The translations under genes and the position numbers were made by a program. Below, piece by piece: positions 33,226 through 45,352 of a stretch of 64,000 bases of DNA; position 1 is the stretch's first letter, and every line of letters begins with the position of its first letter. Source of the stretch: Prionace glauca (lineage: Eukaryota; Chordata; Chondrichthyes; Carcharhiniformes; Carcharhinidae); the NCBI GenBank assembly GCA_037974335.1, contig CM075724.1, positions 62,708,470-62,772,469 of the forward strand, read 5' to 3'. The notes beneath the pieces were generated by a model. It saw nothing but the letters and a program-made list of their open reading frames with translations. It did not search any database and was not told where the DNA came from.

Positions 33226-34420
33226 TCAAATAAATCGGTTGGACTAAAACCTGGTGTTGTCAGACTTTTTACTGTGTTTCTGCCATCAAGCCAATTTTGT
33301 ATCCATTTAGCTACCTCATCCTGTATCCTCTGAGATTTAACCTTTTGCGGTATCTTGTCAAAGGTATTGCTAAAATTGGTGTAGACAACATCAACTGCAC
33401 TGCCCTCATCTACCTTCTTGGTTACCCCTTTAGAAAATTCAATCAAATTTGTGAGACATTGATTTTCCACTCACAAAACCAAGCAGGCTGTCCCTAATCA
33501 GTTACTGTGTGTCTGTTCCTGTGTGCCTAAATGTCTGTAGATCCTGTCTTTCAAAATATCTTCCAACAACTTGCCTACCACAGATATGAGGCTAACCAGC
33601 TGGTCGTTCCCAAGTTTTTCCATGCAGCTCTTTTAACATTTGCCACTCTCCAATCTTCAGGCAATTTACCTGTGACCATCGATGATTCAAATATCTCTGC
33701 TAGGGGACCAGCAATTTCCTCCCTAGGCTCCCACAATATCCTGGGATACACTTCATCAGGTCCTGGGGAGTTATCTAACTTGATGCATTTTAAGAGTTCC
33801 AGCACCTCCTTCTCTGTTATATGTACACTCTTCAGTATATCACTATTTATTTCTCCAAGTTCCCTAACATCGTTGCTTTCTTCAACAGTATATACTGATG
33901 AGAAAAATTGATGTAGGATCTCAGCCATCTCCTGTGGATCCACACATGGTTGATCTTGTTGATTCTTAAGAAGCCCTACACTCGCCCTAGTTACTCTTTT
34001 GGTCTTTATGCATTTATGGAAGCTATTTGGATTCTCCTTTGCCTTATCTGCGAAAATAATCTTGTGTCCCCTTTTTGCCCTTCTGATTTCTCTCCTAACT
34101 CTACTCCTACATCTCCTATACTCTTCAATGGATTCCCAGCAGCCTATGCATGTCATGTGCCTCCTTCTTCTTCTTGACCAGGGCCTCAATATCCTGAATC
34201 ATCCAGGGTTCCCTACCTCTACCATCCTTGGCCTTCACTCTAAAAGGAGTCCTGTTTAACACTCTTTTGAAAGTCTTCCGCTTACCATATGTCCCTTTGC
34301 CTTCCCACAGTCTCATCCAATTCACTTTTGAAAGTTCCTGGCTGATAACCTCAAAATCGTCCTTGCCTCAATTTAGGGTTCTTAATTTCTGATTTTATTT
34401 ATGGTCCCTCTTGCTGTTTT

Positions 34421-34734
34421 ATGGGCCAGCCCCTTGCCAATTTAATTTAAACACCAAACCAGTAAAAGCTAACCTCACTGCTTTGTTTGGATGCAAGCCG
34501 TCCGACCTGTACAGGTGTCTTTTTCCCCAAAGCTGTCCCAAATGTCCGAAGAAACTGCAAACACCTGCTCTGGCATCATCTCTCCAGTCACATATTCTCC
34601 TGCATTATTTTACTATTTCTGTCCTCGCACCTGCACCAGTTTCATGTTTTTGGCCTCGCTTGCATGTAACACTGAGGGCAACCTTGAAATTATTACTGTA
34701 GCATTTCTGTCTTGTTTTCTATTTTCCATTTGGT
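34421..34734. other. No gene recognised
   Basis: About 300 bp between two oppositely oriented CR1 copies, with short frames and no recognisable repeat. Confidence 0.35.
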
Positions 34735-34973
34735 TAAAAAGAAAAAGGAGGCTTATGTCCGGATGAAACTTGAGGGCTCAGGTAGTGCACTAGAAAGCTT
34801 TAGATTGGCTAGGAGGGAGTTAAAGAGAGAGTTAAGAAGGGCTAAAAGAGGACATAAGAAGACGTTGGCTGATAGGATTAAGGAGAATCCTAAGGCGTTC
34901 TATAGATATGTTAAGAACAAAAGGTTGGTCAGGGCAAGATTAGGGCCAGTTAGTCACAGCAGTTTATTTATGT

Positions 34974-35930
34974 GTGGAACCAAAAGAGATTGGAGAGGCA
35001 TTGAACCAATATTTCTCTTCGGTGTTCACGCAGGGGGACATAAATGTAGCTGCGGAGAACACTGGGTTACAGGGTTGTAAACTGGACAGTATTGAAGTTG
35101 ATAAGGAAGATGTGCTAGTTATTCTTGAGGGTTTGAAAATAGATAAGTCTCCTGGGCTGGATGGGATTTACTCTAGGTTTCTCTGGGAGGCAAGGGAGGC
35201 GATTGCAGAGCCTCTGGCTCTGATCTTCAGGTCGTCGTTGGTCACCGGTATAGTGCCAGAAGATTGGAGGTTAGCGAATGTTGTCCCTTTGTTTAAGAAG
35301 GGGAACAGAGACTTCCCTGGGAATTATAGACTGGTGAGTCTTACTTCTGTTGTGGGCAAGGTTTTAGAAAAAATTATTAGGGATAGGATTTATGGTTATT
35401 TGGAGAGTAATGAATTGATTAAAGATAGTCAGCATGGTTTTGTGGAGGGTAGGTTGTGCCTTACTAACCTTATTGAGTTTTTTGAGAAAGTGACCAAAGA
35501 GGTGGATGGGGGTAAGGCAGTTGACGTGGTATATATGGACTTTAGTAAGGCGTTTGATAAGGTTCACCATGGAAGGCTTCTGCAGAAATTGCAGATGTAT
35601 GGGATTGAGGGTGATCTAGGAAATTGGATTAGGAATTGGCTGGTGGATAGGAGACAGAGGGTGGTGGTTGATGGTAAGTATTCGACATGGAGTTCAGTTA
35701 CGAGTGGTGTGCCTCAGGGATCTGGTTTGGGGCCACTGCTGTTTGTAATTTTTATAAATGATCTGGATGAGGGCATAGTTGGGTGGATTAGTAAATTTGC
35801 TGATGACACCAAAGTCGGAGGTGTGGTAGATAGTAAGGAAGGTGTCTTAGTCTACAGGGAGACTTGGATAATTTGCAGAGCTGGGCCGAGAGGTGGAGGA
35901 TGGAGTTTAATGCGGAAAAGTGTGAGGTAA
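34974..35930 (+). pseudogene. CR1 type III ORF2, RT fingers and palm
   Basis: Open frame with [80 protein letters not shown], motif [16 protein letters not shown], motif [21 protein letters not shown] and motif [11 protein letters not shown]. It drifts out of frame near 35,860. The upstream linker and downstream C-terminus lie in other frames, so this is a broken copy, although all visible catalytic motifs are intact. Confidence 0.88.
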
Positions 35931-36604
35931 TTCACTTTGGTAGGAATAACGGATGTGTAGAGTATAGGGCTAACGGTAGGACTCTGAATAGTGTGGATGA
36001 ACAGAGGGATCTCGGTGTATGTGTACATAGATCCCTGAACGTTGGGAATCAAGTAGATAGGGTTGTTAGGAAGGCATACGGTGTTTTGGCGTTTATTGGT
36101 AGGGGGATTGAATTTGGGAGCCGCAGCATCATGTTGCAACTGTACAAAACTCTGGTGCGGCCGCACTTGGAGTATTGTGTGCAGTTCTGGTCCCCACATT
36201 ATAGGAAGGATGTGGGGGCTTTGGAGAGGGTGCAGAGGAGGTTTACCAGGATGTTGCCTGGTATGGTGGGGAGGTCCTATGAGGAGAGACTGAGGGATTT
36301 GAGGTTGTTTTCGTTAGAAAGAAGGCGGCTACGAGGGGACCTTATTGAAATATATAAGATGATTAGAGGTTTAGATAGGGTGGACAGTGATAGCCTTTTT
36401 CCTCGAATGGAGAAAGCTAGCACGAGGGGGCATAGCTTTAAATTAAGGGGTGGTAGTTACAGGACGGATGTCAGGGGTAGGTTCTTTACCCAGAAGGTGG
36501 TGAGGGATTGGAATGCCCTGCCTGCTGCAGTTGTAAATGCGCCTAGTTTGGGGGCGTTTAAGAGATCCGTGGATAGGTTTGTGGATGGTAAGGGTTTTGT
36601 TTAG
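35864..36604 (+). pseudogene. CR1 type III ORF2, C-terminal part
   Basis: Continues the RT after a frameshift: [117 protein letters not shown], then a stop after VDRFVDGKGFV. These are the standard CR1 thumb and C-terminal blocks. Confidence 0.88.
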
Positions 36605-36660
36605 GTTAGAGGGTCATTGTTTTTTAACTGGTCAGCGCAACATCGTGTTCTATGTTCTAT

Positions 36661-37024
36661 TCCCCAACTCCTGAAACTCCACCTGAAGGATCTCAACACT
36701 CTCTACTTAACGTTCAACAGAGGTTCGAGGGATCTTTTGATTGTTGGACAACTTTATGGCCTCAAGATTGAGTTCAACCATTTCAGATCATGGAAACTGC
36801 TTCCATTTCATTGTGTTGGCAGCAGTTCTGTTGTTGCCATTTACAGTTCCGCTAGACTCATATTCTGTTTTTCCACTTACTCCATTGTAAATACTTCTTT
36901 CTTGCTCCATCACCTTTGCCAAGTAATCACTTCTGTTGTTCACCCAGTCGCAGTCCTGTTCTTGTATTTCCTCTCCGGTTTCCGCACGTCCTTAAAAACT
37001 GCAGTACTCATTTTTTTTTCTGAT
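36661..37024. other. No gene recognised
   Basis: A 143-codon plus-strand frame (36,617-37,048) covers this stretch but shows no domain. It runs into the R1 repeat. I do not regard it as a gene. Confidence 0.35.
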
Positions 37025-37112
37025 TTTGATAAAAGGCTATCTACTTGAAACAGGCTGATTCTCTTTCCACCGTGGCCACCTTTACCTGCAGTGTATTACC
37101 AGTGTTTTATCT
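37025..37112 (+). repeat. Dispersed repeat R1, diverged
   Basis: GATAAAAGGCTATCTACTTG, then AAACAGGCTGATTCTCTTTC and CCTGCAGTGTATTACCAGTG follow the R1 consensus order with many changes. Confidence 0.4.
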
Positions 37113-38419
37113 TATTCCTTATATAATCTTGTTGACTAAATTTTCATAGAGAATTCTCTTTAGGAATTTAGAATGCAGGCTCAGAGATGCGGGTATCAAC
37201 AACATCGTATCAAGCAAGGACAGAATTTACTGTAGACGTTGGATGACAACGCTATTTTATCAGACAAGAATTTATTGTAGACATTTTGGCAAGTTTTCAA
37301 CTCAGCTGCTGATATGAACACACATAGTCAAGTCAGATTCAAGTAAGGACACCATCAGCTTCCAAATAATGCTGAAAACACTTCATAAAAAATCACATTA
37401 ACAAAAAAGAAGAGAAGTAATCAGAAGAAATGTGAACGATTTTTGTCTATGATACTACTAGCAAAACTGGCAAGCATAAGAAGAAGTTGTTTCTATGGAC
37501 GGTACATATAATTACCCTGCCTACACTGAAAGCCCAAATGCTTGTTCTGTCTTATCAGGTGGGTTTCAGCAGAGTGGTGCATGCGAAAATCGAAGTTTGG
37601 CACTGAAGTGTTAATCGCACGTAAAACTCAAATAGCTTATAAAATCTCAACAAGCCCGATTAATGAAATCAGAAAACAAAATAAACAAATCAAAGTTACG
37701 ACATTGGGAACTCGTGTGCACTTGGAACCATTCTTATCAACAAGCAACTAATACAATTGTCACACAGCATACTTTCTTTCCACGTTACCTACCAATGCTG
37801 AACTTGCTCAGAATTAACTTCCATGTGATTTGTAAACTGAGGTAGACTATAGCGAGATAATTGCGTTTAGCAGCAAGAAGCTTGCCCGTAGTAACAAATT
37901 TAAATGTGGACATTACTGTAATCAATACTGCTTAAAAAACTAAATTCCATAGCCACTAGTGCAGAAACTAGTTTCAATGTAAACATAATTATCCATTCTG
38001 GGATCAGAAGATTGTGACCAGATGTAATGTAAAATGGTGTCAGAATCCACCAAAGCCTTCAAGAGGTATGAAATTTTCTGCGTCATAAAATACCAGTTCT
38101 GCACTGGCAGCTGCAAATAAGCAACATGCTTACCGTTTGGTGAAGAGGGCAAGTCTGTATTTAACGGATGACTCATTCTGCAAAAACAATGTAAAAAGTT
38201 GAAATGACAGCATTTAAAAGCTAGTCAGGGACAGGTCTTTAGCTGTACAGCATTCTCAAACAATTCAAGGCTTGTTTGTACATTCGTTTTTAAATGCTAA
38301 GTGCCGTAAATCACAGTATTACTTTGCTCACGTAATGCGTTTTAAAAAACCTGTAATTTTTGCAACAAAGCTTAACGAATGACTGTTCTCAAATTCAAAC
38401 GGGTCTATTAGTTTGCCTC
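37113..38419. other. No gene recognised, AT-rich
   Basis: Single-copy-looking AT-rich DNA. The few open frames have no motif and no matching splice sites. Confidence 0.4.
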
Positions 38420-38565
38420 GATCATGAATAGGCAGGGAATGAAGGGAAATGGACCGCGTAGAGGCAAAACGTCTTTACTTTAGACATGTGTCATGTATCG
38501 GCGCAGATTGGTGGGCGGAAAGACCTGTTCCTGTACTGTACTGTTCTTTGATTTTTGTTCTTAGA
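38420..38565 (+). mobile_element. CR1-like 3' end
   Basis: CATGAATAGGCAGGGAATGA, GGGAAATGGACCGCGTAGAG, GGTGGGCGGAAAGACCTGTT and a TGTACTGTTCTTTG tail form a CR1-type 3' UTR. The coding part is absent. Confidence 0.65.
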
Positions 38566-39034
38566 TAGGTTGAAACTAGATTCAGTAGCTTAAGTGACAA
38601 TGGCATCTTTCAATGCAACTACCAGTTGCTTTTTTGAAATCTGCTAAAATATCATGCCATTCAGTTAATTTGGAATTGTGTATGCGATTCTGAGCAGATT
38701 GGTGGCTTTGAAAATCCAATAAGATACACGTCAGACCCACTCAGGGGACCCACTCTGGGTCAGAATATTGTCTTGAATCAGAAGCTTTTGAGTTTCCTCT
38801 GAAGAAATTTTAGCACTTATTCAAACTCCATTGAGTACTGAAGGGATTCTGCAACGTTAAAGCCATCAAACCAAGTCTCAATCTGACTTCTGAGGTGAAC
38901 ATAAATGATTCTTAAAAGAGCAACGAGTTCTCCGGTGTCGTGACCAATGTTTATCCCCCAATCCATGACACAACACCAGATTCCCCGTTTATTATCATAT
39001 TACTTATTCGTGGAACTTTGCGAATTGGCTGCAT

Positions 39035-39155
39035 TGTTTCCTACATTACAACAGCAATTCAGTACTTCAGAAGAATTTCATTGGTTGCAGCGTGCTTTGG
39101 AATGCCTGAAGTTGGGAAAGGTGCTATATAAAGGAGATCTTTATTTTTGTTTGAA
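39035..39155 (+). repeat. Dispersed repeat R3 (GGTGCTATATAAA type)
   Basis: TTCCTACATTACAACAGCAA, then TTTCATTGGTTGCAGCGTGC and AAAGGTGCTATATAAAGGAG match the 3' end of a repeat I know as frequent in fish and shark DNA. Family name not assigned. Confidence 0.5.
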
Positions 39156-41085
39156 ATTGTTATATCAGAAAGGTTCAGCTGTTTTCAAACTGACATAAAT
39201 AGGGTTTGCTTGCTGTTCTTCTTTCTCGATTCTAATGGGCGCTAAACGGATGTGTTTCACATAAAACTGAAAGACTGGAGCTGGAGACAATTTTCTAAGT
39301 GGTAAGACAAGAATGCTTGCATTCAACGTGGTAACAATATGACTTAATTCAAAAGACCCGCCTTAATTCAAAAGACTTGACATGTTGAAGATTGTTAGTC
39401 TGTAATTGAGGTTTAGTACGGAATCAACTTACTCCTCTGCCTGAACGTGCAACAAACAATAATTAATTGTTTTAGCGTAACATTTCCAACTATCTAATCA
39501 GACCATGGTAACAGAGAGCAAAACTATAACTATCCCGGTAACTGTCCAGTAGTTGCTAGCCCATACTGATGAAAAGGACTCCGATTTCAGCTTGTTGAGA
39601 ATATTAATTGCTGAGAGAAATTATCACTTGGCTATTGATTGGTGTAAGCAGTCTCAAAACAGCACAAGAAATAAATTCATGCGACAGATTATCAAAAATA
39701 GCATATGCATATTTATCGGTTTGTATGGCTGAGAGGCAACAGACTCCAGAAACCCTATACATCTCCTGGGATTTTATATTGAATCGCTTTGGCAACAGGC
39801 TGCTAGAATTGATGACTCCGACATTCATCAACTTGCTCTTTGTGGAATAACCAACATCTTTCTGGAACAAGTAGCACATCGCTCACAAACTCACAGACTG
39901 TCAGAGAGACAAGTGTTGAAACTCTGTGATTATTCTCATAAAGGATTGTAACGACAAGATTTCAAACCCTTGAAGAGAACAGTTACAATTAATAGGTTTT
40001 TCGGAGATTTCAAGCACCCGCAGCTCCATGCAAGTCGTTCAATATTTTTGTCCTACATGCAGACTGTTTCATTCGAGGTTAAAAATGAACTTGTGAAATA
40101 TAAAGTCTAATAGATAATATTTTCATCCAAATTCAACATATTCTATATCTCACGCCCCCTTCTCCCGCACCAACCAAAAGTAACCGCCGTTCCCTCACCG
40201 ATGACCATTGTCTCCAAGGGAAAACAAAGTGATATTTGAATTTTGTTCTGCTAGATTCATTCAATAGACGTGAAGAAATTATGTTCACATTAACCATTTA
40301 AGGCGTAAAATACAAATATTTAAAAATTTTCATACCCCAAGTTTAATACCCAAATCTGGGGGCTGTCTACTTCTACTAGCACCACTGATCAGCTTCTACT
40401 TTGCATGTGATTCATGTTGAATAGTTTAATGAGTGATGGAATTTGAATCGTTAGATGCTACGAATGCCTCTTATACAGTCCTCTCAATTTAACTCATTTA
40501 ATCAGACTAGAACAGTACTTTACATTTTGGATTACAGCTGAATACTAGATAAAGCAGAAGCTTTTTTTTAGTAATGTTGTGTGCATCAGGTTGCAATATT
40601 GGCACTAAATTTCATCAGATCACTTGAGAAGGTAATAGTTTTTCAATTTCACGAATCATTACATTGCATCAATAGCAAAAGTTCAATTCTGAATCCAATC
40701 ATGATGCTCGGAGTTCAATGGAAATATATAAGAGAGAATATCCTTTAACTGCACAAAGTAGAAACTAGCCAAATCATTTCCACTACTAAAGTAAATCAGG
40801 CAGCAAGTTAATACAAAAATTATCTGTGCTGCTTTGAAATTGCAACTCAGAAATTATCCTACAAACTCCAATACTCAAACTTGCCAACTTCAAATTAAAA
40901 GGTACATATTCCATTCTATTTCAGAAAAGAAATAATCCATAATGATTGAAATCTGACAACACTTTGGCAGCCACAACTTGGCACTTGCTTAATGCACAGG
41001 CTGACACGGAAACAAAAGTTCCTCCAATCACTAACGTTTCTATAATTTCTTCTAATAGTCAATAGCGAAAACGATCAGGTTCTGT
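39156..41085. other. No gene recognised, AT-rich
   Basis: Nearly 2 kb of AT-rich DNA without a recognisable exon, repeat or RNA gene. Confidence 0.4.
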
Positions 41086-41089
41086 CCTT

Positions 41090-41270
41090 TGCCTATCTTG
41101 TGATTTTGACCCAGTGGCAGTGAAGGAATGGCGATATATTTCCAAGCCAGGATGGTGTGTGGCACGAATAGGAACATCCAGGCCGTCGTATTCCCATGGC
41201 ATCTGTTTCCTTTGCCATTCGAGGTGACAGAGATCATGGGTTTGGTGTTGTTGGAGGATTGATCTCATTT
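41090..41270 (+). repeat. Dispersed repeat R2, middle part
   Basis: GATTTTGACCCAGTGGCAGT, GAAGGAATGGCGATATATTT and CCAAGCCAGGATGGTGTGTG match the middle of the R2 repeat. The tail reads AGATCATGGGTTTGGTG. Confidence 0.6.
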
Positions 41271-41281
41271 TCCCCATTACT

Positions 41282-41860
41282 TCTATTAAATTTATGAAGT
41301 TCCTATTCTTATTTTCAAGTTATAAGATTATATTATTAACGAGAATACTAGAGCAAATGATATGTCAATAATAAGAATACTAATTGTCAATATCTAACTT
41401 TATTATTAGGAACTAACATGACTCTACTACGTATCTTTTTAGAATAGCAGAGTGATAAAACATAAACACAGGGCCCAGTGCAGAAAATATGCCAAAGTAG
41501 TGGGACCATGGGAAACTTATGTCAGGTTATTTGCAGCAAAAAACTGAGTCCTTGAGATTATGTTTTGCAGTGGGAGTTAGTTGTGTAAAAAGAAGTACGG
41601 GTCTGGGATGTCTGCATAGGAAGTCTTATCTGTAGGAGATAAGATATTGGAGCCTTGAGATAAGAGACAGTTAAATATTACGTAAAAACTCAAAGTCATG
41701 TCACAACTCAGCTTTGCTACCAAGTCTGATCGTGCTTGAGAAGGAGAGAAAACCCACCCTCTCCAAAACGAATGACACGTAGACAACTGAGATAGTACTT
41801 GACATATTATGGACATTTGTTGACAGCAAGGAAGGACTTCGAGTTCATGGATTTGTCCAC
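41282..41860. other. No gene recognised
   Basis: AT-rich flank of the CR1 copy that starts at 41,864. The 121-codon minus-strand frame here runs into antisense of the CR1 tail and has no family signature. Confidence 0.35.
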
Positions 41861-42840
41861 TTAGAACAAAGAACAAAGAACAACCCAGCACGGGAACAGG
41901 CCCTTCGGCCCAACGAGCCCGCGCCGCCGCATCACCCTGCACCTTTTCTACCCTGCATGTTTACGAATGGAAACCCTAACATAGCCAGATTCAGGGGAGA
42001 ATAGTGTCAATTTGGTAAAAACCAATCAGTCTAAGAGCACATCTTTGGGGTGTGGGAGGAAACCGGAGCGCCCGGAGGAAATCCACGCAACCACAGGGAG
42101 AATGCGCAAACTCCCACAGACACAGGCCCAAATCCATGTATCTGTACAGCTAGCAGTGCTAGTCACCGAGCTGTTGCGGCGCCCGTCTACCGGTCCAGGA
42201 TCAAGCACACACACCGACACGAAGTACTAGGCCACTCCCGGAACTTCCAAGAGCAGCCCACGCACGACCCACCGTGTGCATGCCCCTCGTTTGACACGAG
42301 GTGGACCTCCACCTGTGGAATAAAAAGACAAAAACGTTAATCTTACAAGCCTGCCTTTCCGGTGTCTCCCGAGGTTCTAACCTTATTTAATAGCTCCTAC
42401 CATAACCCTCCATCCTCGTTTCACTCATGTGTCGATCTAGCTGAACCTTAAACGAGTCCAACGTTCCTGCCTCCACCACCCTACTCAGTAGCGCGTTCCA
42501 TACCCCCACAACTCTCTGCGTAAAGAACCTTCCTCTCACTTCCAAATTATACCTCTCCCCCCTCACCCTTAAATCATGACCTCTCGTGTTTGTACCCAGT
42601 CTAGGGAGCAGTCTCTCACTATTAACTCTATCTATTCCCTTCAGTATCTTATAAACCTCTATCATGTCCCCCCTCAATCTCCGTCTTTCCAAGGAGAAAA
42701 GTCCCAGTTTCTCCAACCTTTCCTCGTAACCCATCCCCTCCATGCCAGGCAACATCCTGGTAAACCTCCTCTGCACCCTTTCCAGAGACTCCACGTCCTT
42801 TCGGTAGTAAGGTGACCAGAACTGGACGCAGTAGCACAGT

Positions 42841-43189
42841 AGGGCGGCACGGTAGCACAGTGGTTAGCACTGCTGCTTCACAGCTCCAGGGTCCTGGGTT
42901 CGATTCCCGGCTCGGGTCACTGCCTGTGTGGAGTTTGCACATTCTCCTCGTGTCTGCGTGGGTTTTCTCCGGGTGCTCCGGTTTCCTCCCACAGTCCAAA
43001 GATGTGCGGGTTAGGTTCATTGGCTATGCTAAAATTGCCCCTTAGTGTCCTGGGATGTGTAGGTTAGAGGGATTAGCAGGTAAAATGTGTAGGGATATGG
43101 GGATAGGGTCTGGGTGGGATTGTGTTCGGTGCAGACTCGATGGGCCGAAGGGCCTGTTTCTGCACTGTAGGGTTCTATGTAGGGTTCTA
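42841..43189 (+). mobile_element. HE1-type V-SINE, young, complete
   Basis: Full-length SINE inserted in the CR1 copy at 41,864-45,172, in the opposite orientation, between RPHLEYC and the preceding block. Head GGGCGGCACGGTAGCACAGT, B box GGTTCGATTCC, V-domain, and tail GATGGGCCGAAGGGCCTG to TTCTATG. It is about 97% identical to the copy at 3540, so both inserted recently. Confidence 0.92.
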
Positions 43190-43594
43190 CTCCAAATGCG
43201 GTCTAACCAACGTTCTGTACAACTGAAGCATTAGACTGCCGCTTTTATACTCTATACTCCTTCCTATAAAGGCTGACATTCCATACGCCTTCCTAACAAC
43301 CTTCTCCACTTGTGACGCAACCTTCATGGATTTGTGAACCTGCACTCCCAGGTCCCTCTGTATGTTTATACTCCTAATCTGTCTACCTTTTATCACATAG
43401 CTTCTCTCTGCATTATTCCTTCCAAAATGCATCACCTCGCATTTGTCAGGATTAAATTCCATCTGCCACCTACCTGCCCAATGCACCAACCTATCTATAT
43501 CCTGTTGTATCACCTGACAATCCAGTTCAGTACCCGCCAACCCTGCCATCTTGGTGTCATCAGCAAACTTGCCGATCACACCACCTACACTCTC

Positions 43595-44356
43595 TTACAA
43601 GTCGTTTATGTATATTACAAAGAGGAGAGGTCCCAGTACTGAGCCCTGCGGCACACCACTGGTCACTGGCCTCCAGCCCGATAAGGTCCCCTCCACAACT
43701 ACCCTCTGTCTCCTATTACCCAGCCAGTTCTCAATCCACCTAGCTACCTGGCCTCGTATCCCATGCACCTTAACCTTTTCTACCAGCCTACCATGAGGGA
43801 CTTTGTCAAACGCCTTACTGAAATCCGTATAGATGACATCAACGGCTCTCCCATTGTCAACCGTTTTTGTCACCTCCTCAAAGAATTCCACCAGATTCGT
43901 AAGGCAAGACCTCCCTCTAACAAAGCCACGTTGCGTATCCCTAATCAGATCGCAACGCTCCAAATGCTCATACATCCTACCCCTAAGTTTTTTTTCCATT
44001 AATTTCCCTACCACCGATGTCAAGCTCACCGGTCTATAATTTCCAGGGTTATCCCTACTACCTTTTTTGAACAGCGGTCCCACATTTGCTACCCTCCAGT
44101 CCTCTGGGACCTCACCTGTGTCCAAAGAAGATGCAAAGATTTGCGCCAGAGGCCCAGCAATTTCATCTTTCACCTCCCTAAGCAGCCTGGGATAAATACC
44201 ATCAGGCCTCGGAGCTTTATCCGTCCTAACGCTACCTAAAAGCCCTAGCACTTCCCCTCGTAATAGATAGCTCTTGCAACTGATCCTCAGCTCCCTCCAA
44301 GAGACCACGCGATTCCGAACCCCTCTCCTTCGTGAAAACTGACGCAAAGTATTCAT
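43595..44356 (-). CDS. CR1 type I ORF2 fragment, RT fingers and palm
   Basis: 253 open codons covering [80 protein letters not shown], motif [16 protein letters not shown] and motif [21 protein letters not shown], then a stop just before the motif C region, which lies in another frame (43,187-43,579). It is part of an otherwise broken element. Confidence 0.85.
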   Translation of the reverse strand: MNTLRQFSRRRGVRNRVVSWRELRISCKSYLLRGEVLGLLGSVRTDKAPRPDGIYPRLLREVKDEIAGPLAQIFASSLDTGEVPEDWRVANVGPLFKKGSRDNPGNYRPVSLTSVVGKLMEKKLRGRMYEHLERCDLIRDTQRGFVRGRSCLTNLVEFFEEVTKTVDNGRAVDVIYTDFSKAFDKVPHGRLVEKVKVHGIRGQVARWIENWLGNRRQRVVVEGTLSGWRPVTSGVPQGSVLGPLLFVIYINDL

Positions 44357-45240
44357 TCAGGAGCTCCCCCATTCCCTCCGACTCAATACATAACTGTCTA
44401 CTCTTGTCCCTAAGAGGACCAATTTTCCCTCTAACTACTCTCTTGCCTCTAATATAGGAATAAAATGCCTTTGGATTTTCCTTAATCCTACCAGCCAAAG
44501 CCATTTCATGCCCTCTCGTCGCCCTTCTAATTCCTCTTTTTAGCTCCCTCCTACTCTCTCTATATTCCTCCAACGCACTCTCCGTACCGAGTCATTTCGA
44601 CCTAACATACGCCTCCCTCTTCTTCCTGACCAAGTCTTCAATACCCGCTGTAATCCACGGCTCTCTAATCCTACCTTTCCCATCCTTCCGCTTAACCGAA
44701 CATACCTCCCCTGCAACCATTTCATTTTGCCCTTGAAAGCTTCCCACTTGCCAACCGTGGACTTTCCAGCTAACAGTCACTCCCAATCAGTGTCCTGCAG
44801 CTCCCTCCTAACCCTGCCATAGCTCGCCTTTCCCCAGTTCAGCACAGTCCCGTTCGGCCGGCAATCGTCCCTTTCCATTTTTATCCTGAAGTAGACGGAC
44901 TTGTGGTCACTGTTAGCCACATGTTCGCCTACCTCTATCTCACCCACCTGCCCTGGCTCATTACCCAACACTAAATCAAGTATAGCCCCTCCCCTAGTCG
45001 GGCTAGTTACATACTGCTCCAGCGACCCTTCCAAAACACATTTCACAAACTCCTCTCCCTCCGTACCCCCAGCTCGAGGTCCCTCCAATTTACTCCTGGA
45101 AAATTAAAGTCACCCACTACAACCACTCTATTCTTCCTGCACCTGTGCAAAATGCCCCTGCACTTCGGGAAAGAAAATCGCTGAAGAATGTAAGGACGCT
45201 CAGGAGCCACAGCGAACAAAGACAAGTATACAAGAACAGT

Positions 45241-45352
45241 TCATAGAGTCCCTACAGTGCAGAAAGAGGCATTTCGGTTAATCAAGTCTGCACCGACCGT
45301 CCGAAGGAGTATCATTCCCAGGCCCCCTCCAGCGTATCTCTGCCCTTGGTGG
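45241..45352 (-). mobile_element. SINE tail fragment, inverted
   Basis: Complement of an HE1-type 3' end: TCCCTACAGTGCAGAAAGAG, then AGTCTGCACCGACCGTCCGA. The V-domain and head are missing. Confidence 0.6.

Larger units (their letters stand above)
30214..33277 (+). mobile_element. Penelope-like element with large inverted terminal arms
   Basis: A 3.06-kb insertion flanked by a 12-bp direct repeat TTCTGCCATCAA (30,202-30,213 and 33,278-33,289). The plus part holds an RT-endonuclease reading frame and 3' UTR. The left 0.97 kb (30,214-31,184) is an almost perfect inverted copy of the last 0.94 kb (32,340-33,277), including the GIY-YIG coding part and 3' UTR. The left end carries the complete 3' terminus (TATGCCGGCGTTGGACTGG in antisense); the right end stops slightly short of it. 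Known: PLEs often carry inverted or tandem terminal duplications. Few differences between arms suggest a recent insertion. It is incomplete at the N-terminus of the protein. Confidence 0.92.
29216..34420 (-). mobile_element. CR1-like LINE split by a Penelope insertion
   Basis: One minus-strand copy in two parts. The right part (33,278-34,420) carries the linker and RT start: RRAKRGHKIIFADKAKENPN, then SPGPDEVYPRILWEPREE and [14 protein letters not shown], down to IQNWLDG at the junction. The left part (29,216-30,213) continues with RSQRVVVKDGFSNWRPVT and FTDDTKFGG and reaches the 3' end. The reading frame resumes across the PLE, and the junction is marked by a 12-bp duplication. Many substitutions and frame changes make it older than the PLE. 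Confidence 0.85.
34735..36660 (+). mobile_element. CR1 LINE type III, nearly complete RT region
   Basis: 5'-truncated in the linker (KKKKEAYVRMKLEGSGSALE) and running to a TTCTATGTTCTATT tail at about 36,655. The RT is well preserved in three overlapping frames (34,712-35,080, 34,974-35,930, 35,864-36,604), so at least two frameshifts separate it from an open ORF2. It belongs to the same group as the copy at 1-2113 but is much less decayed. Confidence 0.92.
41864..45172 (-). mobile_element. CR1 LINE type I, long copy with part of the endonuclease
   Basis: The most complete CR1 in the window, on the minus strand. From right to left: the endonuclease part VVVVGDFNFPGVNWRDLE near 45,130-45,070, then ILDLVLGNEPGQVGE and NSDHKSVYFRIKME near 44,980-44,880; linker RRATRGHEMALAGRIKENPK near 44,520; RT with [52 protein letters not shown] and [20 protein letters not shown]; then KFADDTKMAG near 43,560; then ORF2 C-terminus 42,794-42,387; then the 3' UTR with the V-SINE-like core (about 42,040-42,125) and the GTTCTTT tail in complement at 41,864. 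A SINE splits it at 42,841-43,189. Several frame changes. Confidence 0.92.

Noticed and set aside
42026-42340. Frames in both directions near 42.1 kb
   Set aside because: They lie in the CR1 type I 3' UTR, and similar frames recur in every copy (for example 19,429-19,698). This is repeat consensus, not a gene.
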